Assembly: GCA_036346395.1 (NCBI GenBank)
Contig: CM070604.1
Span: 47,085,662 to 47,149,661, forward strand
Length of the DNA: 64,000 nucleotides
From: Hsuehochloa calcarea
Taxonomy: Eukaryota; Streptophyta; Magnoliopsida; Poales; Poaceae
Direction of reading: 5' to 3'
Shown here one piece after another: positions 37,556 to 50,116 of this stretch. Under the pieces are notes generated by a model. It saw nothing but the letters and a program-made list of their open reading frames with translations, was not told the origin of the DNA and made no database searches. The position numbers and the translations under genes were made by a program. Numbering within the stretch: the first letter of the stretch is position 1; the number at the start of each line of letters is the position of its first letter.

Positions 37556-38073
37556 TGCTCTCCCTCTCCCCACTCGCTCACATGCAGCAAAGGGAGCAAG
37601 CACCTCGCACGCGCGCGCACGGAGAGGGTGGTGATGGGAGGTGGATGGGGACGGGAGGGGGGTTGGGCGTCGCGTCGCTTGCTGCTTGCTTGCTTTTGCT
37701 TTGCACCGGGCCACCGGGGTGTTGGGGTTTGGCTGCTCGGCTTTTGTTCGGACGACGTGTGGGCCCGGTTTTAAGTTGGAAGGCTGGTTTGCTTCCCACT
37801 GTGTAAGATGAGTTTCAACTTTCTAGCTATTCATCCTTCTGCGTTTTTTTTTTCTTGCCTATCCAGGGTGAGTTCTTGGTCTTGTGTTATGCTCTTCACG
37901 CATGGCCATATATGCTTGGGTAATAGGTTTCTCGTGTTATCCTGATCTTGGTTATCTTTTGTTTTGGCTTTTCTAGGTCGTGTGTGGCGTCCTTCGTGCA
38001 CCTACGTCAACGTGGGGGAGGCCCTTCGATTCAGAGGAAGGTCTAATATTTTGGCTTTCGATTTTAATCTACA
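37556..38073 (-). promoter_or_regulatory. Upstream region of the OXS3-like gene
   Basis: About 500 bp between the start codon and a transposon end. A GC-rich leader runs to about 37750, then AT-richer DNA. No TATA box was confidently identified. A degraded copy of this segment occurs at about 53150-53560. Confidence 0.35.
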
Positions 38074-41000
38074 TGTAAAATTGGCTACATAACACTTAAT
38101 TTTTATGTCCTTAGCTATTTTATACCAAAATATCGTGTCTTGGTCAAAAGACGCTAAAAATTTGTGACTCTTTGCTATTAGATACTCCTCTTATTAAAAT
38201 AATATATATAACTGATTAGGCGAGATAAACTTTGTAAAATAACCTTAATACCCTCAATGCACAGTGCGGCGCATGGGAGCCAAAGGCATGATGAGCGGTG
38301 GTACAACACACATGATGCAATAATATATATGCAAGACTTAACAAGGATTGACTCGGGTTTTTTATTTGCTAAAGCAATGTTTTTCAATTATTAATAATAG
38401 TAACTCCTATCACTTAGCATTTTAACTAGATTGTATTTTTGTTAAAGAGAATAATTGTGTAATATTTAATACAGCAAAGGCTACCTCCATCTTATGCTTA
38501 TTTTGGTTGTGGTTACATCCACTATTAACAGCACCACTGGGTACGACGACCTAGGAAAAATCCAAAATCAAGGTTACGTCATCCCGGCCAGTATTTCATC
38601 CCATCCATAAGATTTTATAAATATAACTAACTCTAGTAAGTTCTCATGTTCGTCTTTGACTGTAGGTACGACTGCTTAAACAGTTTATACTTTGTAGAGT
38701 TTGTACACTATACCCACAAGAGACAATCAACTCGCTGCCCCACATAATTCCTTGGTCATGTGGTTGAGAGACCATCACAGTAACCTTTCAAAATATCTCG
38801 CCCCTCCCGTCATCTCACCCATATGGGTTGCATCCATAAGTTGTGCGGGATGTTCACCTCAGCAACTAGCGTAGCTGGTTTACACCACAACGTCTAGCGC
38901 GGCTTGCAACTTCACCTTGCATCGGTGTCCCATTCAAGCCGGACGTATCCAGTGCTTGCACTATCCCATTACCCCTCCAGTAAGATGGCATTCGAGTTTA
39001 ATAAATTTACTAAGCCAAATTGTACTTTACAGACTTGTGGTTACACATATTTTATAAATAGGAGGTCATGACAAGATTGAGTCATTAATCAATCCGGGCG
39101 GTTCATACCACATACCACATATTCTCGTGCTACGTCAGCACCCACCATCATACCATCCGTCCGGATGTGGTAATAGCAGTTGTTAGGGTTTTTAGGAAGC
39201 AAAAATACATTGTCATGACAATCCAATCATTTAAATATAATGACTGCCCAAAAACACTTCCATGATTAAAATATGATGATGAGGGCATTTAAAACCCTAG
39301 CATTTAAGCAAGACTAGCATGTCGCTTAAATACAACCCATACTAATAATTACCATATAGTTACTAGGGTGACATAGAATAATGGATTCAATTGCCAAGGG
39401 ATGGTATAATAATTAATTAATCATCAAATGAGTATTTAACTACCTTAAGATTTGACATACTTTTGCTTAAGGAATTAAAGAATGCAATTTTGGTAATTTA
39501 AAGGAATATAATTTGCGTAAAATATAAGCTCAAAATGATCAAAGTATTGACTCTCCTGGAGTGAAGGTGAGAGAGTTTTGAACATCTTGTGCCTGATCAA
39601 ACTGGAGATTTCTCGCTTCTCCGAACTCTACTCGGACGAACGAACCGGAAAAGAATCCACAAGCAAAGAGAACAATTAAATACATAAAAATAGTAAATAA
39701 ACTCCAAATTAAATAATACCAGTGCCACTAGCAAGGTATTGAATTTAGATAAATTTAGAGACAAAAATCACTAGAATCGGAGTTATAACAGAGGAGAATG
39801 GAGCTGCTGAAGTTTTGGTTTTGAGTGTTGCTGGTTTCAAGTACTGTTGGCTTCGAATATTGTTCGCTTTGAGTACTGCTCACTTCGAGTACTGATGGCT
39901 TCGAGTATTGTTCGCTTTGAGTACTGATGGTTTCGAGTACTGATCATTCGACTTGACGTGGTCGAAAGGAGGTTCGAGTGCACGACATGGTCAGAACGAG
40001 TTTCAACTACACGACGTAGTCGGAGGGAGTTTCGACTACACGTGGTCGGAAGGAGTTTCAACAACACGTGGTCGAAGGAGTTTCAACTACACATGCGCGG
40101 CGTGGTCGGAAGGAGGTTCGACAACGCGACGTGGTCGAAAGGACATGAGGGAGAATAGGGCACGGGGAAGGGGCTTACCACGACTGAGAGAGAGGTCGGA
40201 GGAAGTCGAACGGTGGTGGAGTAGCTCACGGTAGGAGGCGAAGGAAGACGGCGGTGAAGGGGTCGGCCGAGACTGAAGGAGAAGAGGAAATGTCGTGGCT
40301 GCTGTGACACAAAATTGAAATTGAGTGAGGGGATTGCTCCAAGGAGTTCTGGGGCACGAATCGACGCGGGTAGAAGAGGGGGCTGCACTGGTGCGGCGAG
40401 AACCGAAAGGAGGTGTGCGGCGGCTTGAACTCGGACTCGGGGCTTTGGGCAAACCACTACAACAAGAGCGAGAGAGGGGGAATTGGGTGGGGGAAGGAGA
40501 GGAAGGGCGGCTACTCGGGCTCTTTATAGCCCGGGGGAGAGGAGGGGAGAGCCGTTGAGAGACTCGGTGGCACGGGTTCCCAAGGCGGTCAAGGGAACCT
40601 AGGCGGTGAGGACGGGGTAGGTGCACGTGCAGCGGGCGTAGGCGTGCGCAACGCAGGCAAGTGACAGGAGTGACGACTCGGATGGGCCGAAGCAGGTGGC
40701 GGAGGCAACACTTCAGGGGGGGCGAGGCACGCACTTGGGCAACGCAGCATGCAGGAAGGGCGTGGGTACTGACGCGACGGCGAGATAGGCGACAGGACGG
40801 GGTGGCGAGCAGGTGGGGGAGCTGACGACAGTGGCGACAATGTGACGACGAGAAAGGGCGGGCACAACTTTAACCGAGCATATGGGAGCGCATCTTGACG
40901 GCATGGGCGCTCTGCACTACGATAGAACCGAGCGAGGCGAGCTCTCGCGTGGCGGGACGGGAGTAGGTGCTGGCGATGAGACAGGGTGAAGGAGGGCGCC

Positions 41001-41760
41001 GGAGTCAAGGGCAAGTGGAGGAGGGCAGGTGTGACGGCAGGGCGCCGGGTGCAGGCGGGTAGGTGGACGGTCCGGTTGACGAGACGGGACAAGGTAGGGG
41101 AGGTTGTCCAAGCCAAGGTGGCAGAGGGAGCAGGTGGGAGGCGACGGGGCGACGCAGGCGACGTGGGCGCTGGGCGGCTCGAGTGAGAAGGAAAGAGGGC
41201 AGGGAGAGGGAGCTAGGCCAGAAATGGTTGGCTAGGCCAGGAGGAGAAAGGCCAAGAAGGAGTAGGCTAAGCCCAGGAGGAAAGACGGGCCGGTCCAAGG
41301 GGAAGAGAAAGTGGCTAAGTCCCAAGAGAGGGGTTTTGAATTTGATGTAGAAGCTAGAGATTTTGAAAATATAACTTAAGTAGAAATAAGTTTTTGAACC
41401 TAGTTGACAAAAGCAAATACTAATTAGAATCCAAAATGGACTGTTACAGGCTTCGAGGGCGGAGGCGGCATGGGGTGGCGAGGACATAGGCTAGGGCGGC
41501 TCTTATAGTGCGAGGAGACAGAAGGCTGGGGAGGAGGCGATCGTAGCAGGGAAGAAGGGAAGAGAAGAAAGATGGAGATGGAAGGGGAAAATAAACTTTT
41601 CACAAACTTTCTTTCTCCTCTTCGCCCAAAAATAATATTTTAATAGTGTAAGTGTCTAACAGAGGGCCACAAATGTTTAGTGTCTTTAGACCAAGACATG
41701 CTTTTTGGGTGTCTAATAGTTAAGGACACAAAAGTTGAATGTGATGTAACCAATTTTGCC
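38074..41760. mobile_element. Non-autonomous DNA transposon with ~125-bp inverted ends (MULE-like)
   Basis: The left end (38074-38200, TGTAAAATTGGCTACAT...) is the inverted complement of the right end (41630-41760), with shared stretches such as TATGTCCTTAGCTATT against TGTGTCCTTAACTATT and GTGTCTTGGTC. The flanks TAATCTACA and TAATCCATG match at 6 of 9, compatible with an aged 9-bp target duplication of a Mutator-like element. Inside are AT-rich DNA, a minisatellite at 39835-40145, and a GC-rich core (40140-41480) with a minus-strand TATA-like GCTATAAAGAG near 40525-40536. No transposase is present. The core's ORFs are low-complexity. Confidence 0.65.
39835..40145. repeat. Two-part minisatellite in the transposon
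   Basis: First about eight units around TTCGAGTACTGATGGC (39835-39955), then about seven units around GGAGTTTCAACTACACGAC and GTGGTCGGAAG (39958-40145). The order matches the short array at 4478-4625. Confidence 0.8.
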
Positions 41761-42867
41761 TAATCCATGTTGTTATTATATCACTATGTGTGTTGATTCC
41801 GCATGCCTACTTGTGGTTCTTGTAATTTGGTGTGTTATTGATGGGAACGGCTAACTTTATATGCTTACCTCTCATGTGTGTCGGATGTTTGTGCTGCTAA
41901 GTTGATTCGTTGTTTTCTTGATTTTGTGCTTCTTGATGAGCCGGTACATTCCCTTTGATATGGCTCTTTTCCCTGGGTGCTCAGATTTATACATGACTCA
42001 TCCCACTTTGTTTTGTTGATCAGGGCACAATTATGGAGGCTTATATTCCAGAATGACATCTTAACATGTTCACAGCGACTCTGAGCGAGGATCATGTTTA
42101 ATTACATCAAATATTTTGAGGTTGCTAACGCCAAGGTGTCCTATTGGGTTGTCTGATAGTTCTATTATGGCTAAGTTTACCAGACACACAAAGGTAAAAG
42201 AAGACAACTTCCTCTTTAGGCATGCACACAGTTTCATTTGATGTACCGAGGACAAGTCTCAGAAAAAAAGGACTTCCTTTCAGGTGATTGCCCTATGGTG
42301 GATCTATGATTTTGTTGGTGCATTTTTCGTATTGCCATGCTTGCATTGATTCCTTTTCCTATCATAGTGCTCATTCATATGGTCATCTTTGAACTATGCT
42401 AACTATGTTCGCTGTCTTGCTACCCTCAAGATATTGTTGGTCTTATGACAGGCGTTTCCCATGTGAACGGTGCTAGCAAAGGGGGTCGTCAAGCCAGTGG
42501 GCAATATACACATAACTAATTGTAGGTATTTTACGTTTGTGTTTGTAACTCCTCAAAAGTTATCGAATGCAAAAATATGATATTTTTAAAAACTTTTCGT
42601 GTATTGTTCGTTGATGTCTTATTCGCATGCTTCTTAAAGATCTTTTGGTCGCGTACCTTATCTAGCAGGCATCGAAAAGCCAAAACCCTAAAACTGGAAC
42701 TCTAAGAGTAAAACTAATCAAGTTTCGTATGCAATGAATTCCCTGATAACTCTTGAAGTAAAAATCTAGAATGAGAACATACACTAAAGGAAATTGAGGC
42801 ATATAAGTTTTTCTCATTTCATTTCTTTTATATTCTCCTCCTTTTTCCTCCTGCTCCACAGGCTAAA
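41761..42867. other. No feature recognised
   Basis: Ordinary AT-rich sequence with short ORFs only. No splice-consistent coding segments or element ends were identified. Confidence 0.4.
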
Positions 42868-44040
42868 TTGACTGTTAACCCGACCATGACCAACCCAGCT
42901 CCACCCCTTATTTCTCTCTCTCCCTCTCTTCTCCCATCTATCACTGCCCCCACTACATGCCTACTCTACTGGAGAAGCTCGGCGTCATCGCGTCACCTAT
43001 CAGCCCTCGCCCATGCCGCTGTCATGCCGCCCTGGCACCAGCGCCACGTCGCCCGTATGCACGTCACTGCATCGCCGACAACATCACCATCCCGTGCGCT
43101 GCCCATGCCGCGCGCACGTTTCCATCGTCGCACTGGCCACCTGCTCCTACTCTACGCCCAACATGCCACCCCGAGAGCATTGCCTCCCTCCTCGGCCTAT
43201 AAAAAGATCGCCCTGGGGATTCCAATGCCCCTCCATGCTACTCTCCTCCTCCCCTCTCCATCTCACTTTGAAAAACTGCAAGCTAGCACCAGCTCTCGTT
43301 TTGGCCGCGACGCAGACCACCATGCCGCCGCCCTTTGTTGGGCTTTCTCCCCGCCACCCTTGTTACCCCGCATTCTAGAGCCTAAAGATCTATTTCCCCC
43401 AACTAATTTCCATTTTCACTCATAGGAACTCGCCGCCCACATTGTCTTCTTCATTTACGGCTGAACCTATCGTTTCCACCCCCGCGCCTCCTCCGGCGAT
43501 CCCCCGGTTGATCCCTCTTAAGTGGAGCACCCTAGAACACTCCAAAGTCCCCCCACCATCCACTCCAGCTACCCCTCTCCGTAGCGCCACCACCACGACG
43601 AACCACCCGCGCCGCCGTCGGCTCCCTTCATAAGCCCGCCTCGGACCACCTCAGCCTCCACTGACCTGTTAGGTAAGTTCCCCTAGCTCTCCTGGTGCTC
43701 ATGCGCGCCTCCTTCTTTCCCCTCACCCCCTCTAGAGCCACCGCCCCGTATTCCTCCCTGGCTCCGGCAACCACAAGACGTCGCGTGCCTACCCTGGTGC
43801 CTCTTGACCGGCAATGCCACCCTCGCCGGGACCGCCTCTTCCTCGCAATTCCATTTTTTGCCTTGCCGGCCGCCGCTGTTGACCCTCCTCACCGGCGTTG
43901 AGCCCTGCCCGAGCTGCCATGGGTCCTCCTCTGCTTCTTCTCCCTCTGTCTCCCTCACTAGCTCTCTGTTGGTGCGAATAAAAAGTGGGCCCCTCATCTC
44001 TCTCACTTATTATCTGTGTATGAGTAGGAATGTATGACAG
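42868..44040 (+). other. GC-rich promoter-like segment with TATA box, probable retroelement LTR part
   Basis: A sharp GC-rich island with a TATAAAAAG at 43198-43206, followed by CT-rich leader-like sequence, resembles the U3/R organisation of grass LTRs. The 185-codon ORF at 42868-43425 crosses the TATA box, is Pro/Ala/Ser/His-rich, and has no family resemblance. I could not find paired LTR ends or a target duplication. Confidence 0.35.
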
Positions 44041-45324
44041 ATGGCCCCCACAGTGACTAACTAAGTAATTATCCAAAGCCATTTGAAGGTTAGTTAATTT
44101 GTAGATATTTAACTAACAGGTTGTATTTTCATATAGTAACCGCCAGTGTACAAATCAAGTAATTAAAAGGATAATTAAATGATGGTTAGACTAGAATAGT
44201 ATAATCAGATATATGAATGTTCAATCAGCCATTACCTTTTCTAATGAAATTAGTTAATAATTAATTAAATATTTATTCCAAGCAATTAGGCATTTTCAAA
44301 ATAATTTAATGTTTAAAGGTGCCTACATGTTAGTAGGTCTTAAATCATTAAGTCGTTGCTTTGGATTTTCGGTTGAGACTAACCCAATATAGTGTTACTT
44401 CATCATATTACTCAAGTCAAGACCATTGTTGTAATAATAGAAATAATAGTTAATCAAAGATTAGTAGAGCAGTTGGGTAATGATCGAGTACATTAACCTA
44501 TAAGCCCCATGTCTAGGAGATGGTCCTAATGTCACCTACCATAAGGGTTAATTAGTTGGAACACCAACTATATTAGTATATATTTGAAAACTAGTTGAAA
44601 TATGTATACAAATACATTTCAAAGATTTTCCAAAGGTTTTGGATTTAGGAAAAAAAACTTATTTTAAGTAAAATTGAGTATCCAACCCCAAAACTAGCAA
44701 TCCAGTATCTTGTTTTGCCTTTGAACACAAAATATTGGCCAAAATCAATTCTAAAAGGAATTTGAAAAGATGTTTTGTACCAAAAACCTAGAGTTGGCTA
44801 TTTCAAGCATTATTGGTAATCAAAGGTTTTTCAAAAAGGCCAACCAAACAAAAGTTTGTTTTACTCGTCCAAAATCTTAAGTTAACCTAAGTAGTCACAA
44901 TCTAACACTTAGTGAGTTTTGCCAATTGAGACAAAATTATTAACATATATTAGCTCATAATGGTGTTTCAAACAGATACATGCAAATGGATGCTAAAAAC
45001 ACCATCACATGCTCATTTTTGCAATCTTGAAGAAATTTATTGAAAATGAGCTTATTTTAAAAAATAAAAGTATAATTTGTTAAAAACTATCTTCAAAAGA
45101 GTTTTAACCTTATAATATAGTTAGAAATGCTCCAAAAGTGGTTTATGTTTCTTTGTAAAAATTTTTGAGCAAATTACAATATGATATCTAACTTCTCCTC
45201 AAAATTTCAATACTTGGCGTGCATTTTGTTGCATCCCGGTATGACCGCATCTCTTCACCGGTACGACCGGTTCCCAGCGATCTGACCACATCTTTACCGT
45301 CGGTCTGATCGGACTTGACAGACT
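44041..45324. other. AT-rich retroelement-like DNA
   Basis: No ORF. The last 90 bases before the solo LTR hold CCGGTATGACCGCATC and CGGTCTGATCGG, the same palindrome class as the LTRs at 15.5-23 kb, which suggests a related copia-type element was the insertion target. Confidence 0.4.
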
Positions 45325-45329
45325 TGTCT

Positions 45330-47447
45330 TGTAACACCCTGGCTATTCGGAAGCCAAAATGTTACCTAAAGGATCTAACATGTAATCAACCAGCGGAAGA
45401 ATTCAAACATAACTCATATGAGGACATAAAGAAGTCGAACTTTCATAAAGTAATTGCAGTAATAAATGTTGAATCCAAACGATTAAACAAGGGAGTGATC
45501 AAGGATCACCAATAGTACTAAAGCAACCATGGCAACGAGAGGGTTATCAACCACATCAAAATTATTTATTACAGTTCAACATTCTACGAATGAAAGGTAT
45601 AATCAAATCTTAATATTAAAACGGAAGGAAGGTGAAAAGTGTGAATAGTGTGTGTGACTAGTCCAGCCCAGCGTCATCACCAATGATCACCTAAATAAAT
45701 AAAGAAAGCAAGAATGAGTCGAAACTCAGCAAGTACAGTAAATAATTGAACATGCAAGGTTATGAACAATTCAATCTCAATACGAATTATGAACTTATCT
45801 TTGAACACTTATGAGTATGAATGGAATGAATGAATGCATTGAAACAATGGTCTGCTCAACAACTTATAACGGTATAACGAGTGATACACCCGTCGGTGTT
45901 CACTTAAGCCCGTACTTAACAAAGTCCGGGGACCCAAATACCGTATGAAGAACATTTCATACGGGTGTCCAAGATTGCCCACATTGGAGTGGTGGGACTT
46001 ACATGCTCATACTGGAATTGATGGGTCTTTTGATTTCCATTCCCGTGGTCACAACGAAAACATGGCATGAATAGAATGGATGACATGAAATGAACTTTTA
46101 TCACATAAAAATGAAGAATAATACTCAGCATATGAATATGACTAGCAAGTCTAGCATTACATCCATGTTCAATCATCAACATTCAATAGAATCAAACAAG
46201 GTACTTGCCTTCCGCGCTATGACGTGTTAGGAGGCAACGAAAGTGCTCTTCCACTCACCGCCTCACCGCCTACACAAACATATATTCGGAATAAGGATAA
46301 CAAGGTATGACATAGCTACATGTGTCCTATCATTACCCTCTAACTATCCAACACAATCAACGGGTTCAAACTGACAATTAAACTATTCAGCCACCTGACA
46401 ACCCTACTACGCAGCAGTACGAGAAAAATCATAATTAAAAATCTGTAACTCAGAATGACGTGAAACCAGTGCTCAATGAATCTTAACGAACCAGGCTACG
46501 AAACTCTAGTTTACAAGATTCACTACATCTGCCAAAACAATCAGCTAACCAGCAGTTGAAAACGTATGACAGACATCTGTCCAAACAATCGATCATCAGT
46601 AAAGAACAAGACATATCTTTCATTATATAGATTCAATGGAGTTGTTCTTTATCAATATGGAAATATTATAAAAAATTATACAATAACCTAAATGGGTGGA
46701 GGTCCTGAATCTTACATTAACAAGGTCAAAATTGTGGAACAAACAGACAGTTCTTTCTCGTCAGACAGACAGAACAGCACGCAAAGAAAAATTCATATCT
46801 CCTAAACCGTAAGGAGGAATCTCCTGATCTCGATGGCTATGGAAATATAAAAACCAGGGCTACAAAACTCTAGGAGATGAAAAATACCAGATTCTATTTC
46901 TAAGATATCGAAACTGGGTGCACAACCTACTGGACCGATTGGATCTAGCAATAGAGGCAAAACGATCCCACTAATCGAATCAAATTCTCATCTCTTATGA
47001 ATCAAACAATGAGGGGAAGCCATTATTACCCTTGTAGAACCTCAAGAACGACGTGGATCGACCTCTCGAAGAACCTCCATCTCCTCTCTTCAATGGCCGG
47101 CCAAGGCGAGGAAGACGAACATCCGGCGGTGACGGCAGGAGAGATCGGCTTCGGGGGAGACATTGGAGCAGCGCTGGGGATCGTCGGACGCCAGTACCAA
47201 GGGGCAGGGGAGGCGCTGGTTTGGGGATAGGGGGTGGCGGCTCAAGGGGAGGGGGTTGGGGAGAGAGAGGAGATGCTAGGGTTTGGGGGGAGGAAACCCC
47301 TCTTGGCTGCCCCTCCCGGGCCTCTACTCTGCCTAGGCCTAGGTTGCCGGTTCACTAACCCCCGATGAGAGGATAATTTCAGATTTTTGTTCCGCTCCCT
47401 CTTTCGGGACTTCTTCCGAAAAACCGATTCACTTTCGGGATATTACA
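45330..47447 (-). mobile_element. Solo LTR with TSD TGTCT
   Basis: Starts TGTAACACCCTGG and ends TCGGGATATTACA. Perfect 5-bp target duplications TGTCT stand at 45325-45329 and 47448-47452. Length 2118 bp. By comparison with plant chromovirus-type LTRs, which tend to end in GGGTGTTACA, the LTR is probably read on the minus strand, but the orientation is inference. The GC-rich ORFs at 46997-47358 lie in the LTR and are not called as genes. There is no internal domain. Confidence 0.85.
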
Positions 47448-47452
47448 TGTCT

Positions 47453-48962
47453 GTTTTGTCCAAATTGTTAATTTTCAATTTCCTTAGGCATTCTCTTTGA
47501 CCCCCAAAGCAAAGTTAATCCTTGTTATCTTTGCTAGCTCCCCTCAAGTTCTATCTTAACTCCATATACCATTTTGATCGTATTGTGATGTTTTTATCAT
47601 AAAAATGGTATTCTCTATAAAAGTGGTGGCACTTTTGATCATCTTAACCTCGGTATAAGATTCATTTTTGTCTTTACAAGTGATATCATCCTTTCCTTCA
47701 AGTGATATCTAATTTCCTTCTTTGCCGAGCAAAGTCTTTTTTTGACCAAGCTCTCTCCGATATGTGGTATCTCCTCAAGTGGTATCTCTTACAAGTGGAA
47801 AATAAGTGGTATCCCCTACTAGTGGTATCTCTTGGATTTGGTCACTTCCAAATGATTGTCTAATCTCAATTGACAATTATTGAAGATCTCTCAAAACATA
47901 TCAAGTGGCTTACAAGTGAACTGCATGTGGTACCTTCATTATCCAAGTGGAATCTAAAATTGGTGTTCACAAGTATATTTCAATCCTTCAAGAGAAGATC
48001 AAGTACCAAAATCAACTTTGTGTTTACAAGGGATATTAGTTGTGCATACAAATGGTATCAAATATTTACAAATAGAATCAATTATTCTTGGTATCAATTA
48101 TTCCCACAAGTGGTATCAAATGGTATCATAAGTGATATCAATTTCAAAGTGGTGTATTCTCTTCATGGAAAAGATAAAAGAACCACAAAAGGTTAAAAGC
48201 ACCTATTATAGAGAAAAAAAATTTGTTGTCTAAGTTTTCAGTGTTTGATGACAAAAAGGGAGAGAAAGCTACAATTGTAATATATTTGGTCTTTATAGAC
48301 ATAAGGAGATAGAAATGCAACTGGAGATTGCATAAGCTTAAGGGGGGAGATAACAAAGGAGAAGATGACAAGATGGAAAAGAATCATTCGTGTGTCAAAG
48401 GATAAGAAAGAAATATCAAGAGGAACCTTTGTGTAAGGGGGAGGTTTTCTCTTTATGAAGAACTTATTAAATATTTTGGGCTTACTTAAAAAGGGGTAAA
48501 GTATTAATATTACGAAAGCTATTTTTACTATTTGACAAAAAAATATTTGTGGATCTTGTGAATGCATATTTTTTGTTCTCATTTGCTTCACTTGGTATTT
48601 TTTGAGTGAAATTGTCAATGATATGCAAGTTTAGTCTTTTTTTCAAGAGCCTCTTTGGTGAAAAGAAAAAAATCTTGCTTAAAAGGCTAAAATTTATGAA
48701 AAAAATAGATAAAAGCACTTACATATGTATTTTAAATGTTTTCCAAAGATTTTAGAGTAAAAATTCCTATTTTAGAAATAAAGTAGCAAATTTGGCCCCA
48801 ATAGGATCTTGTATTATCTTGATTTTGGATTAAATGACATATTTCCATAAATCAAAATCTATTAAGTTTTTGAAAAAGTTTTAACTACCAAACTCATAGG
48901 ATTGGTCTTTTCAAATATTTCTCTAGTTCAAAGTTTTTTACAAAAGTCCAACCGTTGAAAAG
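47453..48962 (+). mobile_element. Retroelement 3' internal region, split by the solo LTR
   Basis: Continues the sequence interrupted by the solo LTR. From about 47590 to 48140 the decamer AAGTGGTATC and variants recur more than ten times. Purine runs AAGGGGGGAG (about 48340) and AAGGGGGAGG (about 48436) resemble polypurine tracts of copia elements. No intact polyprotein is present, so the class is a guess. Confidence 0.4.
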
Positions 48963-50026
48963 TGACGAGGATTAAAACCTCTATGTATTACTTTAATACA
49001 TAAAGAGAGACCATATGTCTTCGTGGTCGTAACCCCTAAGGCTAATGACCTCACTGGTCATGAGGATTCCAGAGATTACATAATGAATACCCTGGTTGGA
49101 CAAGGTCCCGTACCTAGTCCCCGACCAGTTGACTGGTCGTAAGGCTATGAACTGGTATCATCTGGATCAGAATCCAGGTATATCCTTGCCGTGCGATGAA
49201 TGGAACACGTGTTGTATATTCAATACCACGCGACGTTACATAATTATAAGACTCTGGACTACGATTGAATGTCTCACCGACATATAACCTCACATCAGTT
49301 GATACCCTGTCAACTGGCACCTCTCTCCGACCAGACGCGTCGTTTCCCAACCCTAAGGCTAATGACCTCACTGGTCGTAAGAATTCCAGAGGTTACATAG
49401 TACCCAATCTGGTCGGACATGGTTCCAAACCTAGTCTCCGACCAGTAAAATACTCACAAGGTTTTGAACTGATGTCTGGATCTACAACCAGACATATACT
49501 TTACCGTGCGACGAATGGAACATATGCTATATATTCCATACCACGCGACACTACGATACTGGAGTATGGTTACATGACTCATTGACATATAACAGCACAA
49601 CAGTTGATACATTATCAACTGACACCTCTCTTCGACCAGCGACACTACGATACTGGAGTATGGTTACATGACTCATTGACATATAACCGCACAACAGTAG
49701 ATACATTATCAACTGACACCACTCTTCGACCAGACGTGTTGCTTCCCGAACAGGCGTCTCCTCCAGAGATAACAGCCAACCCTTCATCAACAACATAAGG
49801 AGGAATGCGGACTGAAGTTGAGGAGGCCGGAACAGTGAAGATCATTGGGGAGACACTCTCGAAAGAGCCTTGTACTTCCGAATTAGTCTTTAGTCTAAGT
49901 TATATACACTCATTGTAATAGCCAGTTCAAAGCAATAAAGAGCAGTCTCACTACTTTCTAGAAGATACGCGACATTTTCCTCTTTTCATTCATATATTCA
50001 TAAGATCGGCGATTCGATCGTCGACA
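48963..50026 (+). mobile_element. 5' LTR of a Ty3/gypsy (Tat-like) element, internally expanded
   Basis: Starts TGACGAGGATTAAAACC and ends ATCGTCGACA; it pairs with the LTR at 58372-59017. It is 1064 bp against 646 bp, and the excess is two tandem duplications, one with period 317 (GCTAATGACCTCACTGGTC at 49041 and 49358) and one with period 94 (CGACACTACGATACTGG at 49546 and 49640). The poly(A) signal AATAAA is at 49934-49939. The TATA box found in the 3' LTR is altered here (ACATAAGG for TATATAAGG), so this copy may lack a promoter. Confidence 0.85.
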
Positions 50027-50050
50027 GCTGGCGCTGTCCATAGGGAAGAA
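50027..50050 (+). other. Primer-binding site
   Basis: GCTGGCGCTGTCCATAGGGAA directly follows the 5' LTR end and resembles the TGGCGCCGTCTGTGGGGAA type of site in grass gypsy elements, with several changes. Confidence 0.65.
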
Positions 50051-50116
50051 GGCGCGAATCTTCTAAAAGAATTCTTTGCTCATCAAATCCTCGCCCATCC
50101 TTCTGTTCATGAAATC

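Noticed and set aside
40083..41487. Long Pro/Arg/Ser-rich ORFs of up to 215 codons on the minus strand
   Set aside because: GC-rich core of a transposon; several frames are open at once on both strands, a composition effect with no family resemblance.
42868..43425. 185-codon plus-strand ORF
   Set aside because: Crosses a TATA box and is low-complexity Pro/Ala/His; overlapping frames are open too. More likely LTR-type GC-rich DNA.
45330..47447. DNA transposon because TGTAAC and ATTACA look like inverted ends
   Set aside because: Inverted similarity is only a few bases, while the 5-bp target duplication and TG...CA ends fit an LTR.
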